From positions 186,001 through 250,000 of the forward strand of contig NZ_BMVR01000003.1 of assembly GCF_014650815.1 (NCBI RefSeq): a DNA stretch of 64,000 nucleotides, given 5' to 3'. Made by a program: the position numbers and the translations under genes. This DNA is from Streptomyces flavofungini. GTDB taxonomy: Bacteria; Actinomycetota; Actinomycetes; Streptomycetales; Streptomycetaceae. Every line of letters starts with the position of its first letter. The stretch's first letter is position 1. This document shows, piece after piece, positions 12,660-20,524 of this stretch. Under the pieces are notes generated by a model. The model was not told the origin of the DNA, did not search any database, and saw only the letters and a program-made list of their open reading frames with translations.

Positions 12660-12706
12660 CGTACGGGAGTGGTGCACGTATCAACCAAGACATCCCGAGG
12701 CATCCG

Positions 12707-13291
12707 ATGAAGGGAACCCCCGTGCCGTCCCCCACCGCGCTCACCGCCGACCAGGCGCGCCAACGCCTGGACGAACTGGCCGTCGTAGACGTCCGCACCC
12801 CCGGTGAATTCGCCGCCGGGCACCTGCCCGGCGCCCACAACATCCCCCTGGAACGCCTCACCGAAGCCCTGCCCGCCCTGCGGGCCGCGGCGGCACGCGG
12901 CGAACTCCTCCTGGTGTGCGCCTCCGGCAACCGCTCCGCCCGTGCCTGCGCGACCCTGGCGGAGAACGGCGTCCCCGCCGCCACCCTCACCGGCGGCACC
13001 ACCGCCTGGACACAGCGCGGATACGACGTCGAGCACCCCCAGGGCACACCCCGCACCGCCTGGGCCATGGAGCGCCAAGTCCGCCTGGCCGCCGGGTCGC
13101 TGGTCCTGACCGGCCTGGCCCTCGGGCTGCTGTGGCCGTACGCCCTGTGGCTGTCCGCCGCGATCGCCGGTGGCCTGGTCTTCTCCGCGCTCACGGACAC
13201 CTGCGGCATGGCCCGCGTCCTGGCCAGGCTGCCGCACAACCGCCCTCGGGACGCCGACCTGGACGCCACGCTCGTGGCCCTGAACCGCTGA
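12707..13291 (+). CDS. Rhodanese-domain membrane protein (rhodanese plus DUF2892-like helices)
   Basis: A 194-residue protein. Residues 10-105 form a rhodanese domain with the active Cys in LLVCASGNRSARA. Residues 125-165 contain two hydrophobic helices (LAAGSLVLTGLALGLLWPYA and LWLSAAIAGGLVFSAL) of the DUF2892 type often joined to rhodaneses in sulfur-resistance loci. It probably handles sulfane sulfur at the membrane. ATG 12707 has GAGG upstream, but GTG 12722 is preceded by GAAGGGA with ideal spacing, so the mature start may be 15 bases later. It is transcribed divergently from the CstR-like repressor across operator site 3. Confidence 0.85.
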   Translation: MKGTPVPSPTALTADQARQRLDELAVVDVRTPGEFAAGHLPGAHNIPLERLTEALPALRAAAARGELLLVCASGNRSARACATLAENGVPAATLTGGTTAWTQRGYDVEHPQGTPRTAWAMERQVRLAAGSLVLTGLALGLLWPYALWLSAAIAGGLVFSALTDTCGMARVLARLPHNRPRDADLDATLVALNR

Positions 13292-13320
13292 CGTGCCCGG
13301 TGCCCCGGGCGGGCGTCAGC
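13287..13320. terminator. Bidirectional hairpin between convergent genes
   Basis: GCTGACG pairs with CGTCAGC and an inner GCCCG pairs with CGGGC, with a small bulge. The hairpin overlaps the stop codons of both the rhodanese and the phosphatase gene, so it can serve both directions. Confidence 0.55.
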
Positions 13321-13759
13321 CGGCGGGCGGGGTGCCGAAGTCGCGTACGTAGCGCCGCTGCCAGGGTGTCTCGACGGCGCGGCGGTGATAGTGCGCGCGC
13401 ACATAGGCGACGGCCTCCCCGGCCGGGACGCCGTCGAGCACGGCCAGGCAGGCGAGGGCCGTGCCGGTGCGCCCGAAGCCGCCGCCACAGGCGATCTCCA
13501 CCCGCTCCGTCGCGGCGCGCGCCCAGGCCTCACCGAGGAGTTGACGCGCCGCGACCCGGTCCGTGGGCAGCCAGAAGTCCGGCCAGCGCAGCCAGCGCGC
13601 GTCCCACGGCACCTCGGGCGGCTGCTTGCCCTGGAGGTGGACGGCGAACATGGGCTCAGGTCCCGCGGGCAGCGGGCGACGGAGTCCCCGGCCGCGCACA
13701 AGTCGGCCGGAGGGCAGCCGCAGCACGCCCTCGGCGGTCTCATTCCAGGTCTCAGCCAC
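13316..13759 (-). CDS. Protein-tyrosine phosphatase family protein (small)
   Basis: A 147-residue cytoplasmic protein with the cysteine-phosphatase loop ACGGGFGRTGTALA near residues 90-103 (CX5R-T). The rest is rich in Trp and Arg and typical of a compact actinobacterial phosphatase family. The general acid is not obvious. The start used is a GTG at 13759. It converges with the membrane rhodanese gene. The physiological substrate is unknown, and no kinase lies nearby. Confidence 0.7.
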   Translation of the reverse strand: MAETWNETAEGVLRLPSGRLVRGRGLRRPLPAGPEPMFAVHLQGKQPPEVPWDARWLRWPDFWLPTDRVAARQLLGEAWARAATERVEIACGGGFGRTGTALACLAVLDGVPAGEAVAYVRAHYHRRAVETPWQRRYVRDFGTPPAG

Positions 13760-13942
13760 ATGATCACTCTACGGAGGAAAGGGGCAATGCGGCGGGAGTT
13801 GCGCTCCGGGCGAACCAGCGCGCTCAGGGAGACACAGCTCACGGAGCACTTCCCGCACGAAAGGGACAATGGCCACCCCGACCTAGCCGATACTCACCCG
13901 GTTCTAACGGAATCTTGACTTCGACAGGGCATATTGACACGC

Positions 13943-14224
13943 ATGACAACCATGGTTCCTGTCTGCCCGTACTGCGGCCGGGTGGAATGCATCTGTCCGG
14001 CAGTGGCCGGCCACTTCGCGTCGGCCCGCGCGTGCGCGTCGACAGTCACACCGCCGCGTGTCAGGCGGGGCGCACCGACCACGCGGACGTTGATACGCCG
14101 CGTGGGCCCCGCCCACCGGACGGGGTCCCACCACCCCGCCCCCCGTGCACGGCGCACCCCCGCGCCGCGCACAGTGCCCCCGACCGCCGCGAGCAGCACG
14201 ACCGCGACGGCGGTCTGCCCGTAG
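13943..14224 (+). CDS. Possible small cysteine-rich protein, uncertain
   Basis: A 93-residue frame beginning MTTMVPVCPYCGRVECICP has a CxxC...CxC zinc-ribbon-like head. The remainder is a low-complexity Thr/Pro/Arg/Ala tail with no recognisable domain. No ribosome binding site precedes the ATG. The Cys cluster is the only reason to list it; it could be a decayed gene. I do not recognise it. Confidence 0.25.
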   Translation: MTTMVPVCPYCGRVECICPAVAGHFASARACASTVTPPRVRRGAPTTRTLIRRVGPAHRTGSHHPAPRARRTPAPRTVPPTAASSTTATAVCP

Positions 14225-14512
14225 TCGGTGCCCCCACCGACGCATGACCTGCCGTCGTCGGGTACGCCGGACATCTGGCCGACGACGACGGCACCCAGTA
14301 CCGTGCCGGTGCCGCCCTCATCGACGCACCATCGATGAACGAGGCAGTGATCGCCACGAGTTCGCGCGCCGCATGGGTCTTCGGCATGCCCGCGTACTCG
14401 CCGCCGACGGGTCGGACGGGTTGGATGGGCCCCAGGGGGCGTGAGCCGTGGCCATGGATCGCGGCGGGCGCCCGGCCCCGGCCGAGGCGGGGCCCCGACG
14501 AGAGGTGGAGCG
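14225..14512. other. No convincing gene; possible decayed coding DNA
   Basis: This stretch belongs to a ~750-bp gap between the phosphatase and lactonase genes. One short open frame ending in the lactonase leader (the segment AGHLADDDGTQYRAGAAL and following) has protein-like composition but no start signal and no recognised family. No hairpin or promoter stands out. Confidence 0.4.
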
Positions 14513-15388
14513 GTGGCGAAGGGTGAGACGGTGACGAAGTGGAATCCGGTCGTCGAGGTCGCGGTGCACGAGTGGGCCGAACTGGGCGAGGGCCCCACCT
14601 GGGACCCGGCCGCCGACCGGCTGATCTGGGTGGACATCCTCAACTCCCGTGTCCACACCTACGACCCGGCGAGCGGCCGCCGCACGGTGCTCGCCACGGA
14701 ACAGCACGTCGGCGCCGCCAAGCCGCGGGCCGGCGGCGGCATCGTCGTCAACCTCCGCGACGGCATCGGGCTCTACGGTCCGGACGGCGCCTTCGCCTGG
14801 CTGGTGCGCGACCCGGTCGCCGGACGGCGCGGCAACGACGCGGCCGTCGCCCCGGACGGCGCGCTCTGGGCGGGCACCATGCGCTATGACGAAGCGCCCG
14901 GCGGCGGTGGCCTCACGCGCGTCACGGCGGACGGCACCGTGACCGAGGTGTTCCCTGACGTGGCCGTCAGCAACGGCACCGGCTGGAGCCCCGACGGCAC
15001 GCTCATGTACTACGTGGACAGCCCCACGCGGCGCGTCGACGTCTGCCGCATGGACGGCCGACGACCGGTCGAGCGGCGGGAGTTCGCCGTGATCGCGGAC
15101 TCGGACGGCTTCCCGGACGGCTTGACCGTGGACGCCGACGGCTGCGTGTGGGTGGCGCTCTGGGACGGCGGGCAGGTGCGGCGCTACACCCCGGACGGGG
15201 CGCTGGACCGCGTCCTGCGCCTCCCGGTGGCGCGCCCCACGGCCTGCGCGTTCGGCGGCCCGGACCTGCGCGACCTGTACGTCACGTCGGCCCGGACCGG
15301 CCTGGACCGCCCGCACCCGATGGCGGGCTCGGTCCTCGTGGTCCAGAACGCGGGCCAGGGCCTGCCGGGGACGGCCTTCGCGGGCTGA
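14513..15388 (+). CDS. SMP-30/gluconolactonase/LRE family protein
   Basis: A 291-residue six-bladed beta-propeller hydrolase of the regucalcin/gluconolactonase family, likely opening a sugar lactone. The usual divalent-metal ligands are visible: Glu in ELGEGPTWD at the N-terminus, Asn in VSNGTGWSPDG and Asp in DGFPDGLTVD. YYVDSPTRRVDV is the family's typical blade motif. The GTG at 14513 has AGGTGGAG upstream; a second in-frame GTG at 14531 is also possible and loses only six residues. No sugar dehydrogenase or transporter neighbours it, so the substrate cannot be deduced. Confidence 0.88.
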   Translation: MAKGETVTKWNPVVEVAVHEWAELGEGPTWDPAADRLIWVDILNSRVHTYDPASGRRTVLATEQHVGAAKPRAGGGIVVNLRDGIGLYGPDGAFAWLVRDPVAGRRGNDAAVAPDGALWAGTMRYDEAPGGGGLTRVTADGTVTEVFPDVAVSNGTGWSPDGTLMYYVDSPTRRVDVCRMDGRRPVERREFAVIADSDGFPDGLTVDADGCVWVALWDGGQVRRYTPDGALDRVLRLPVARPTACAFGGPDLRDLYVTSARTGLDRPHPMAGSVLVVQNAGQGLPGTAFAG

Positions 15389-15429
15389 CGCCCGGGGAGC
15401 CGGGGCCGTCCCGCAACGGGGCGCAGAGC

Positions 15430-16230
15430 TCAGACGGTGCGACCGGCGAACATCGAGGAGATGACGCGCTCCGCCTGGTCGGCCAGGTAGAAGTGGTCGC
15501 CGGGCAGCACCAGGGCGGAGAAGTCACCGCTGCCCGCGTCGCGCCACGCCTCCACGTCCTCCGGCGACACCTCGATGTCCTGGTCGCCCGTGAGCACGCC
15601 GATGGGGCAGCGGAGCCGCGCCGCCAGGTCCGGCCGGTACGTCTCGATCAGGCGGTAGTCGGCGCGTATCGCGGGCAGCACCATCTCGCGCAGGTCGGGG
15701 TCGTCGAGGAGCTGCGGGTCGGTGCCGCCGAGCTGCTTGATCTCGTCGACGAGCCGCTCCTCCGGCAGTAGATGGGTGGTCCCGGGACGGTGGCGGCGCG
15801 GACCCTGGCGGCCGGACACGAACACCTGCCGGGGCGCGGGACCCGGCCCCGCCTCCAGGCGCAGCGCCGTCTCCCAGGCCAGCGCCGCGCCCATGCTGTG
15901 GCCGAAGAAGACCAGGTCCCGATCGGGGCGCAGGCCCGCCCGCAGCGCCTCCGTGACCGCGTCGGCCAGCTCCGTCATGGTTCCGATCGGCCGCTCCGCG
16001 ATCCGGTCCTGACGGCCCGGGTACTGGACCGCGACCAGCTCCACGTCCAGCGGCAGCAGCTTCGCCCACGGCGCGAAGAAGGAGGCGGTGCCGCCCGCGT
16101 GCGGGAAGCACACCAGGGTGGTCCGGGCACCGGGGCGCGGCTGGGTGCGGCGCAGCCAACGGGGGGTGGGAGCGGCCGAGTCGCCACCGGGGCGGTGGGC
16201 GGTCGGGTTCGGTTCGGTGGTCATCAGCAC
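15430..16230 (-). CDS. Type II thioesterase (alpha/beta hydrolase), orphan
   Basis: A 266-residue alpha/beta hydrolase of the type II thioesterase family, which removes aberrant acyl groups from polyketide and nonribosomal peptide carrier proteins. Signature segments are LVCFPHAGGTASFFAPWA, nucleophile Ser in FFGHSMGAALAWE, catalytic Asp in LTGDQD and His in LPGDHFYL. The N-terminal 30 residues are variable. The start is GTG 16230 or ATG 16222. No PKS or NRPS gene is present in the window, so it is an orphan acting in trans or a relic of a cluster. It converges with the lactonase gene. Confidence 0.88.
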   Translation of the reverse strand: MLMTTEPNPTAHRPGGDSAAPTPRWLRRTQPRPGARTTLVCFPHAGGTASFFAPWAKLLPLDVELVAVQYPGRQDRIAERPIGTMTELADAVTEALRAGLRPDRDLVFFGHSMGAALAWETALRLEAGPGPAPRQVFVSGRQGPRRHRPGTTHLLPEERLVDEIKQLGGTDPQLLDDPDLREMVLPAIRADYRLIETYRPDLAARLRCPIGVLTGDQDIEVSPEDVEAWRDAGSGDFSALVLPGDHFYLADQAERVISSMFAGRTV

Positions 16231-16461
16231 TCCGTCGAGCAGCTAGGCGGTCGGGCCGCGGTTCAAGTGGTCGCCCGCGCGACGGAACCAGAAGCGGGGC
16301 AAGTGCCGCAACCTGGGGTGGCGGTTCGGTCGGCGCCCGAACCGCTACCCCGGACCGGTGTCCCGTACACACAGATGTCCGGTTGCCCGGACGCCGGGGA
16401 GCCGGAACCGGTGCGGTGCCGATGGTGTTTTGTGGCGGTGTGAGTCGTTCCGCGACAGCGC

Positions 16462-17478
16462 TCACTCGTCGTAGTGGATGACCCCGTCCGCGTCCATCGT
16501 CGGATGCAGCTTCATGGGCTCCGTCGTCTCCATGTCCGAGGGGCGCGCCGACTCGGGCCCGTCGGTGCCGATCCGGACCATGCGTTCCACGCGGCAGATG
16601 CGGAAGCACCGGTCGCGCACGACCACCTGGTTGGCGCGGCCCGCCGCCTTGAAGTCCTCGGCGGCGCGGCGGAATGCGGTGCGTTCGGCGTCGTCGAAGT
16701 CGTACAGGAGCGGCCACAGCTCGGTCATGCCGTGGACGAGCAGCCGCCGGGCGTCGTGCGGGGTGGGCATGAGGGCGCCGCGCGGCCGCCACCGCTCGCC
16801 CCGGCGCTCGGCGACGCCGAAGCTGACCGGGAGCAGGACGACCTCCGGGTAGTCCCGGGCGGCCAGCTCGGAGTCCTTGCGGAGCGGCGGCGGGAGGTGG
16901 CCGCCCGAGTAGGTGAAGCCGCGCAGCGCGATCCGCAGTGCCCCCGCCATCAGGCCCTCGGCGCTGTTCGGGCCGAGCGTGAAGCCGATGTCCTGCGAGG
17001 GCGGCGAGGGGCGGTCCGCCCAGGACACGTCGCCCGGTTCGGGGTCGGTGGGCCGCGGCGGTTCGAGGCCGTCCGCGCCGGCGCGCGCGAACTCGTCGCC
17101 GCGGATGATCCGGTAGCGCGTGCCGAGCACGGTGACCTCGTTGACCGTCTCGCGTTCGAGCCGCGCCACGGCCGCGAGCAGCGCCCGCCGCTGCTCCGGG
17201 TCGTCGGTCCCGTCCTTCGCCTTGAACCACAGCAGGGAGTTGAGGCCGTCCCGGGCCTGTTGGGGCGTGCCGTCGGTGACGTCGCCGAGCAGCCGCCATG
17301 GCTCCTCGGCGCCGGTCGCCCGGGCGGCAAGACCGAAGACCGGTCCGCGCACGGCTAGTTGTGGGTACAGATACGAGGCATCCACCGCGTCGGCCTCGCT
17401 GACCCACGCGGCCGGGTCGTCACGGCGGACCAAGTCGCTGTGCAGCGCGTCGATCTGCCGCTTCCAGTCGTCAGGCAT
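16462..17478 (-). CDS. DUF5954 family protein
   Basis: A 338-residue soluble protein resembling the actinobacterial DUF5954 family, of unknown function. It has a conserved-looking core (YRIIRGDEFARAGADGLEPP, GRANQVVVRDRCFRICRVER) and an acidic C-terminus ending GVIHYDE. No transmembrane segments or known catalytic motif are visible. The ATG at 17478 is preferred because the further upstream GTG lacks a ribosome binding site. The family name is from memory of similar sequences; no function is proposed. Confidence 0.7.
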   Translation of the reverse strand: MPDDWKRQIDALHSDLVRRDDPAAWVSEADAVDASYLYPQLAVRGPVFGLAARATGAEEPWRLLGDVTDGTPQQARDGLNSLLWFKAKDGTDDPEQRRALLAAVARLERETVNEVTVLGTRYRIIRGDEFARAGADGLEPPRPTDPEPGDVSWADRPSPPSQDIGFTLGPNSAEGLMAGALRIALRGFTYSGGHLPPPLRKDSELAARDYPEVVLLPVSFGVAERRGERWRPRGALMPTPHDARRLLVHGMTELWPLLYDFDDAERTAFRRAAEDFKAAGRANQVVVRDRCFRICRVERMVRIGTDGPESARPSDMETTEPMKLHPTMDADGVIHYDE

Positions 17479-17574
17479 GGGTGCATTGTCCCGACTCGCG
17501 GCGTCCGGCGCGGGCCGCGTCACGCGGGAGCATGACGATGTCGCCGAACGCCGGGCGCGCGGAGCGGGAGTGCC

Positions 17575-17985
17575 CTATAGGGGCCCGGCGCCCCGGTGCG
17601 GCGGCTCGGCGTACTGCGCGACGCCGTTGCCGAGCGACCAGTCGATCGACTCGTTCTCGGTCACGGTGACGAACACGTTCCGCGGCTCCGTGTCCGCGTA
17701 CTCCTGGGCGAGTTCGGCGATCCGCCGGTAGAGCGCCCGCTTCCGGTCGGGGGTGCGGCCCGCGCGCATGGTGATCGCCACGTACACGATGCCGCGGTCC
17801 CGGCGTACGCCGAGATAGTCGTCGTACCGCAGCGTGCTGCCCCCGCCGGTGTGGCCGTTGAGCACCTGGAAGCGGTCGTCGGCCGGGATGCCGATGGTCT
17901 CCACGAGTGCGTCGTGCACGGCCCGGCCGAGGGCGTCGAGGCGCTCGGGTCCGGCCTCCAGGGCGTCTATGCGGACAAAAGGCAT
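17575..17985 (-). CDS. Tautomerase family protein (4-oxalocrotonate tautomerase-like)
   Basis: A 136-residue protein beginning MPFVRIDAL. After Met removal, Pro1 is the catalytic base expected of the tautomerase superfamily. The length and two-fold beta-alpha-beta pattern fit the longer fused-type tautomerases (Tautomerase_3/2 class). It ends with ITMRAGRTPDRKRALYRRI and FVTVTENESIDWS, typical of the family. The substrate is unknown. A strong 20-bp palindrome about 60 bp upstream suggests repression by a TetR-type regulator that is not encoded next to it. Confidence 0.83.
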   Translation of the reverse strand: MPFVRIDALEAGPERLDALGRAVHDALVETIGIPADDRFQVLNGHTGGGSTLRYDDYLGVRRDRGIVYVAITMRAGRTPDRKRALYRRIAELAQEYADTEPRNVFVTVTENESIDWSLGNGVAQYAEPPHRGAGPL

Positions 17986-18046
17986 GGCGGTGGTCCCTTC
18001 GCTGGTCCCTGCGGCGCGCAGGCGGTGGCCTGCGCGCCGAGTGTCT

Positions 18047-18066
18047 TGTACATACTAGTAGGTACA
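18047..18066. promoter_or_regulatory. 20-bp palindromic operator upstream of the tautomerase gene
   Basis: TGTACATACTAGTAGGTACA is symmetrical except for one base pair and centres on CTAG, the style of TetR-family operators. It lies 62 bp upstream of the tautomerase start (minus strand) and 98 bp upstream of a small membrane-protein gene (plus strand). It could therefore control either or both. No regulator gene is adjacent. Confidence 0.65.
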
Positions 18067-18163
18067 GATGCTTTGCCGATCACCGCGCAGGCGCTAACGT
18101 CGGCGTCCGGGGAATCGATCAAGTGAGCCGTCGGGGGCGACGGGTGCGGGGGAGAGGCGGAAC

Positions 18164-18535
18164 GTGTCCGACAGGGAGAAGACGGCCGACGTGGCGCACG
18201 CGGCGGGCATCGGCGCCGACACGACCACCGTCACCGATGCGGACACCGCCGACGACGTGAGCCGCGCGGACGCCACCGCCCCCGTCGAGATGCCGTGGTG
18301 GGCCGGTTTCGGCCCGGTCGGCGGAGTCGTCCTCATCCTGCTCGGCGTCGGCGGCGCGCTCTTCCTGTTCCTCGGCGGCTTCGACGTCGAAGGCCACCTG
18401 ATGATGCTGCACGGCGCGGCCAAGTTGGTGGCCGTCGGCCTCGTCGTCGTGGGGACGACGCTGCTCGCGCGCAGCCGCGGCGTCGGCGGGGGCCACGGCG
18501 GGGCGGACGACGCGGTCGAGAGCGACGGGCCGTAG
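18164..18535 (+). CDS. Small two-helix membrane protein, unknown function
   Basis: A 123-residue protein with an acidic, Thr/Asp-rich N-terminal 40 residues, then two hydrophobic helices (VGGVVLILLGVGGALFLFL and LVAVGLVVVGTTLLA) separated by GFDVEGHLMMLHGAAK. A Gly/His/Asp-rich tail follows. GGGAGAGG precedes the GTG start. No family is recognised. It stands divergent to the tautomerase gene across the palindrome at 18047 and converges with the methyltransferase gene. Confidence 0.6.
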   Translation: MSDREKTADVAHAAGIGADTTTVTDADTADDVSRADATAPVEMPWWAGFGPVGGVVLILLGVGGALFLFLGGFDVEGHLMMLHGAAKLVAVGLVVVGTTLLARSRGVGGGHGGADDAVESDGP

Positions 18536-18546
18536 GCGAAGCCGCC

Positions 18547-19299
18547 CTACGGAGCGGGGGCCTCGGCGGCGGCGTCCTTGCGGAACAAGCCCGTCCACAG
18601 GAACGGCTCGCCGAAGTACGCCGACTCGGGCGGCTCGTCGCGCATCCGGCACAGCTCGACCTCGGTGAGGTCGGAGAAGATCCAGCGCAGCGACTCCGCG
18701 GTGTAGGCGAGGCCGCCCTGGAGTCCGGAGCCGCCGTAGAGGTCGGCGTCGGGGAGTTCGGAGCCCATGCCGCCCGCCGCGAAACAGGTGAGGCCGAAGT
18801 GGCCGCCGGGCGCGAGGGCGCGTTCCAGCAGGGCGAGGTAGCTGACGCGGCGGTGCGGCGGCAGATGGTGGAAGCAGCCCGAGTCGTAGACCAGGTCGTA
18901 CGGTCCGTCCAGCACGGCGGGGTCGAGCGCGAACGCGTCGCCGAGGTGGAAGCGGACCTCCGCCCCGGCCGCACGGGCGCGCTCCCTCGCCCAGGCGAGC
19001 GCGGCGGGCGAGACGTCGACGGCGTCCACGGCGAAGCCGAGCGCGGCCAGGTGCAGGGCGTTGCGGCCCGGACCGCAGCCCAGTTCGAGGGCGCGCCCCG
19101 GCTGGACGAGGCCCCGTTCGACGTACGAGGCGAGGCTCGCGTCGGGCTTCGCCACGAAGAACGGCACCGGCTTGGACCGGTCGGCGTAGAAGCCGTCCCA
19201 CCAGTCGCCCGCGTCCGCCGTCCAGCGGTCGGCCCCCGGCGCGAACAGCCCGTCGAGCAGCTTCAACACGTCGTCCACGGTGCGTATGTTCCGGTCCAT
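18547..19299 (-). CDS. Class I SAM-dependent methyltransferase
   Basis: A 250-residue Rossmann-fold methyltransferase. Motif I is ALELGCGPGRNALHLA (residues about 69-84), the acidic ribose-binding residue is in VDAVDVSPAAL, motif II is FHLGDAF, and DLVYDSGCFHHLPP resembles the TPMT/TehB-type subgroup that methylates small thiols or metalloid compounds. The substrate cannot be told from sequence. The gene lies 42 bp from a GlxA-type regulator in the same orientation and may be cotranscribed with it. Confidence 0.85.
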   Translation of the reverse strand: MDRNIRTVDDVLKLLDGLFAPGADRWTADAGDWWDGFYADRSKPVPFFVAKPDASLASYVERGLVQPGRALELGCGPGRNALHLAALGFAVDAVDVSPAALAWARERARAAGAEVRFHLGDAFALDPAVLDGPYDLVYDSGCFHHLPPHRRVSYLALLERALAPGGHFGLTCFAAGGMGSELPDADLYGGSGLQGGLAYTAESLRWIFSDLTEVELCRMRDEPPESAYFGEPFLWTGLFRKDAAAEAPAP

Positions 19300-19340
19300 C
19301 CGAACCCCTTTCCCGAGGGGCCGAGACTATCGACGCGCCG

Positions 19341-20369
19341 TCAGGCGGGCCGCGCCGGCGCCCGGTCGGGCACGGCCGCGCTCAACTGCGGGAACGCGCG
19401 GCGGTAGTCGCTCGGGGACACGCCGACCTGCTTCAGGAAGTGGTGGCGCAGGTTGTTCGCCGTGCCGAGGCCGCTGAGTTCGCCGACCTTCTCGATGGGC
19501 AGACCGGTGGACTCCAGGAGGCTCTGGGCGCGCGCGAGGCGCTGGTTGAGGAGCCACTGCAGGGGTGTCGTGCCGGTGGCGGCCTGGAGGCGGCGGTAGA
19601 AGGTGCGCGGGCTCATCGCCGCGCGCCGCGCCAGATCCGTCACCGTCAGCGGCTGGTCGAGGCGCTCCCGGGCCCACTCCAGGACGGGGCTGAGGCCCGC
19701 GTCGTCCGTGGCGGGCACCGACAGATCGATGAACTGGGCCTGCCCGCCCGGCCGGTGGGCGGGCACCACCATGCGGCGGGCGAGCTGGTTGGCGACGTGC
19801 GCGCCGAGGTCACGGCGTACGAGATGCAGGCACAGGTCGAGACCCGCGGTCAGGCCCGCGCTGGTCAGGACGTCGCCGTCGTCCACGTACAGGACCGAGT
19901 CGTCGACCCGCACTCGCGGGTGGCGGGCGGCGAGTTGGGCCGTGTGCTGCCAGTGCGCGGTGGCCCTGCGGCCGTCGAGGAGGCCCGCCGCGGCGAGCGC
20001 GAAGGCGCCGTTGCACAGCGAGACCATGCGGGCGCCCGCCGCGTGGGCGCGGCGCAGCGCGTCGACGAGGCCGGGCGGCAGCGGCGCGCCCTCCTCGAGG
20101 CAGGCGTCCGGCACCGACGGCACGATGACGGTGTCCGCGCCCACCAGGTCGTCGAGCCCGTACGGCGTGCGCAGCGAGAAGCCCGCCCCCGTGGCGGCGT
20201 CGTCCTCCCCGCCGCCGGTGATCCCGCACAGCCGCAGGTCGTACCAGGGGTCGGCCAGGTCCGGCTGGGGCTTGCCGAACACCGTGCACGGGATGCTCAG
20301 TTCGTACAGGTCCCACGACGGGACCCCGATCTCCTCGGTCACGACCACCGCGACAGAACCAGCGCTCAT
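19341..20369 (-). CDS. GlxA-family transcriptional regulator (DJ-1/PfpI plus AraC HTH)
   Basis: A 342-residue regulator. Residues 1-190 form a DJ-1/PfpI-like glutamine amidotransferase fold with the nucleophile-elbow Cys in MVSLCNGAFALAAAG. Residues 235-330 form an AraC-type double helix-turn-helix (MSPRTFYRRLQAATGTTP and LSGLGTANNLRHHFLKQVG). This two-domain layout is typical of GlxA regulators, which in Streptomyces affect nitrogen and secondary metabolism genes. It lies just upstream of the methyltransferase in the same orientation and diverges from the dehydrogenase gene at 20525, which is a likely target. Confidence 0.88.
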   Translation of the reverse strand: MSAGSVAVVVTEEIGVPSWDLYELSIPCTVFGKPQPDLADPWYDLRLCGITGGGEDDAATGAGFSLRTPYGLDDLVGADTVIVPSVPDACLEEGAPLPPGLVDALRRAHAAGARMVSLCNGAFALAAAGLLDGRRATAHWQHTAQLAARHPRVRVDDSVLYVDDGDVLTSAGLTAGLDLCLHLVRRDLGAHVANQLARRMVVPAHRPGGQAQFIDLSVPATDDAGLSPVLEWARERLDQPLTVTDLARRAAMSPRTFYRRLQAATGTTPLQWLLNQRLARAQSLLESTGLPIEKVGELSGLGTANNLRHHFLKQVGVSPSDYRRAFPQLSAAVPDRAPARPA

Positions 20370-20524
20370 GCGGCCGAGAATACGGCGCCCGCCGCACTGG
20401 CAGGAATTTGGTGGGCACCGGCACCACCGTCACTGTCGGGGTCCTCGGCGCGCTGCGAGGGTGGTCCGTACGTGATCAACGTGATCAGCCGCCCAAAGGC
20501 GGAGCTTTGAGGAGTAACCACGCA

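Noticed and set aside
15430-17478. Possible biosynthetic cluster around the thioesterase
   Set aside because: Neighbours are a lactonase and DUF5954; no synthase, carrier or tailoring set is present.
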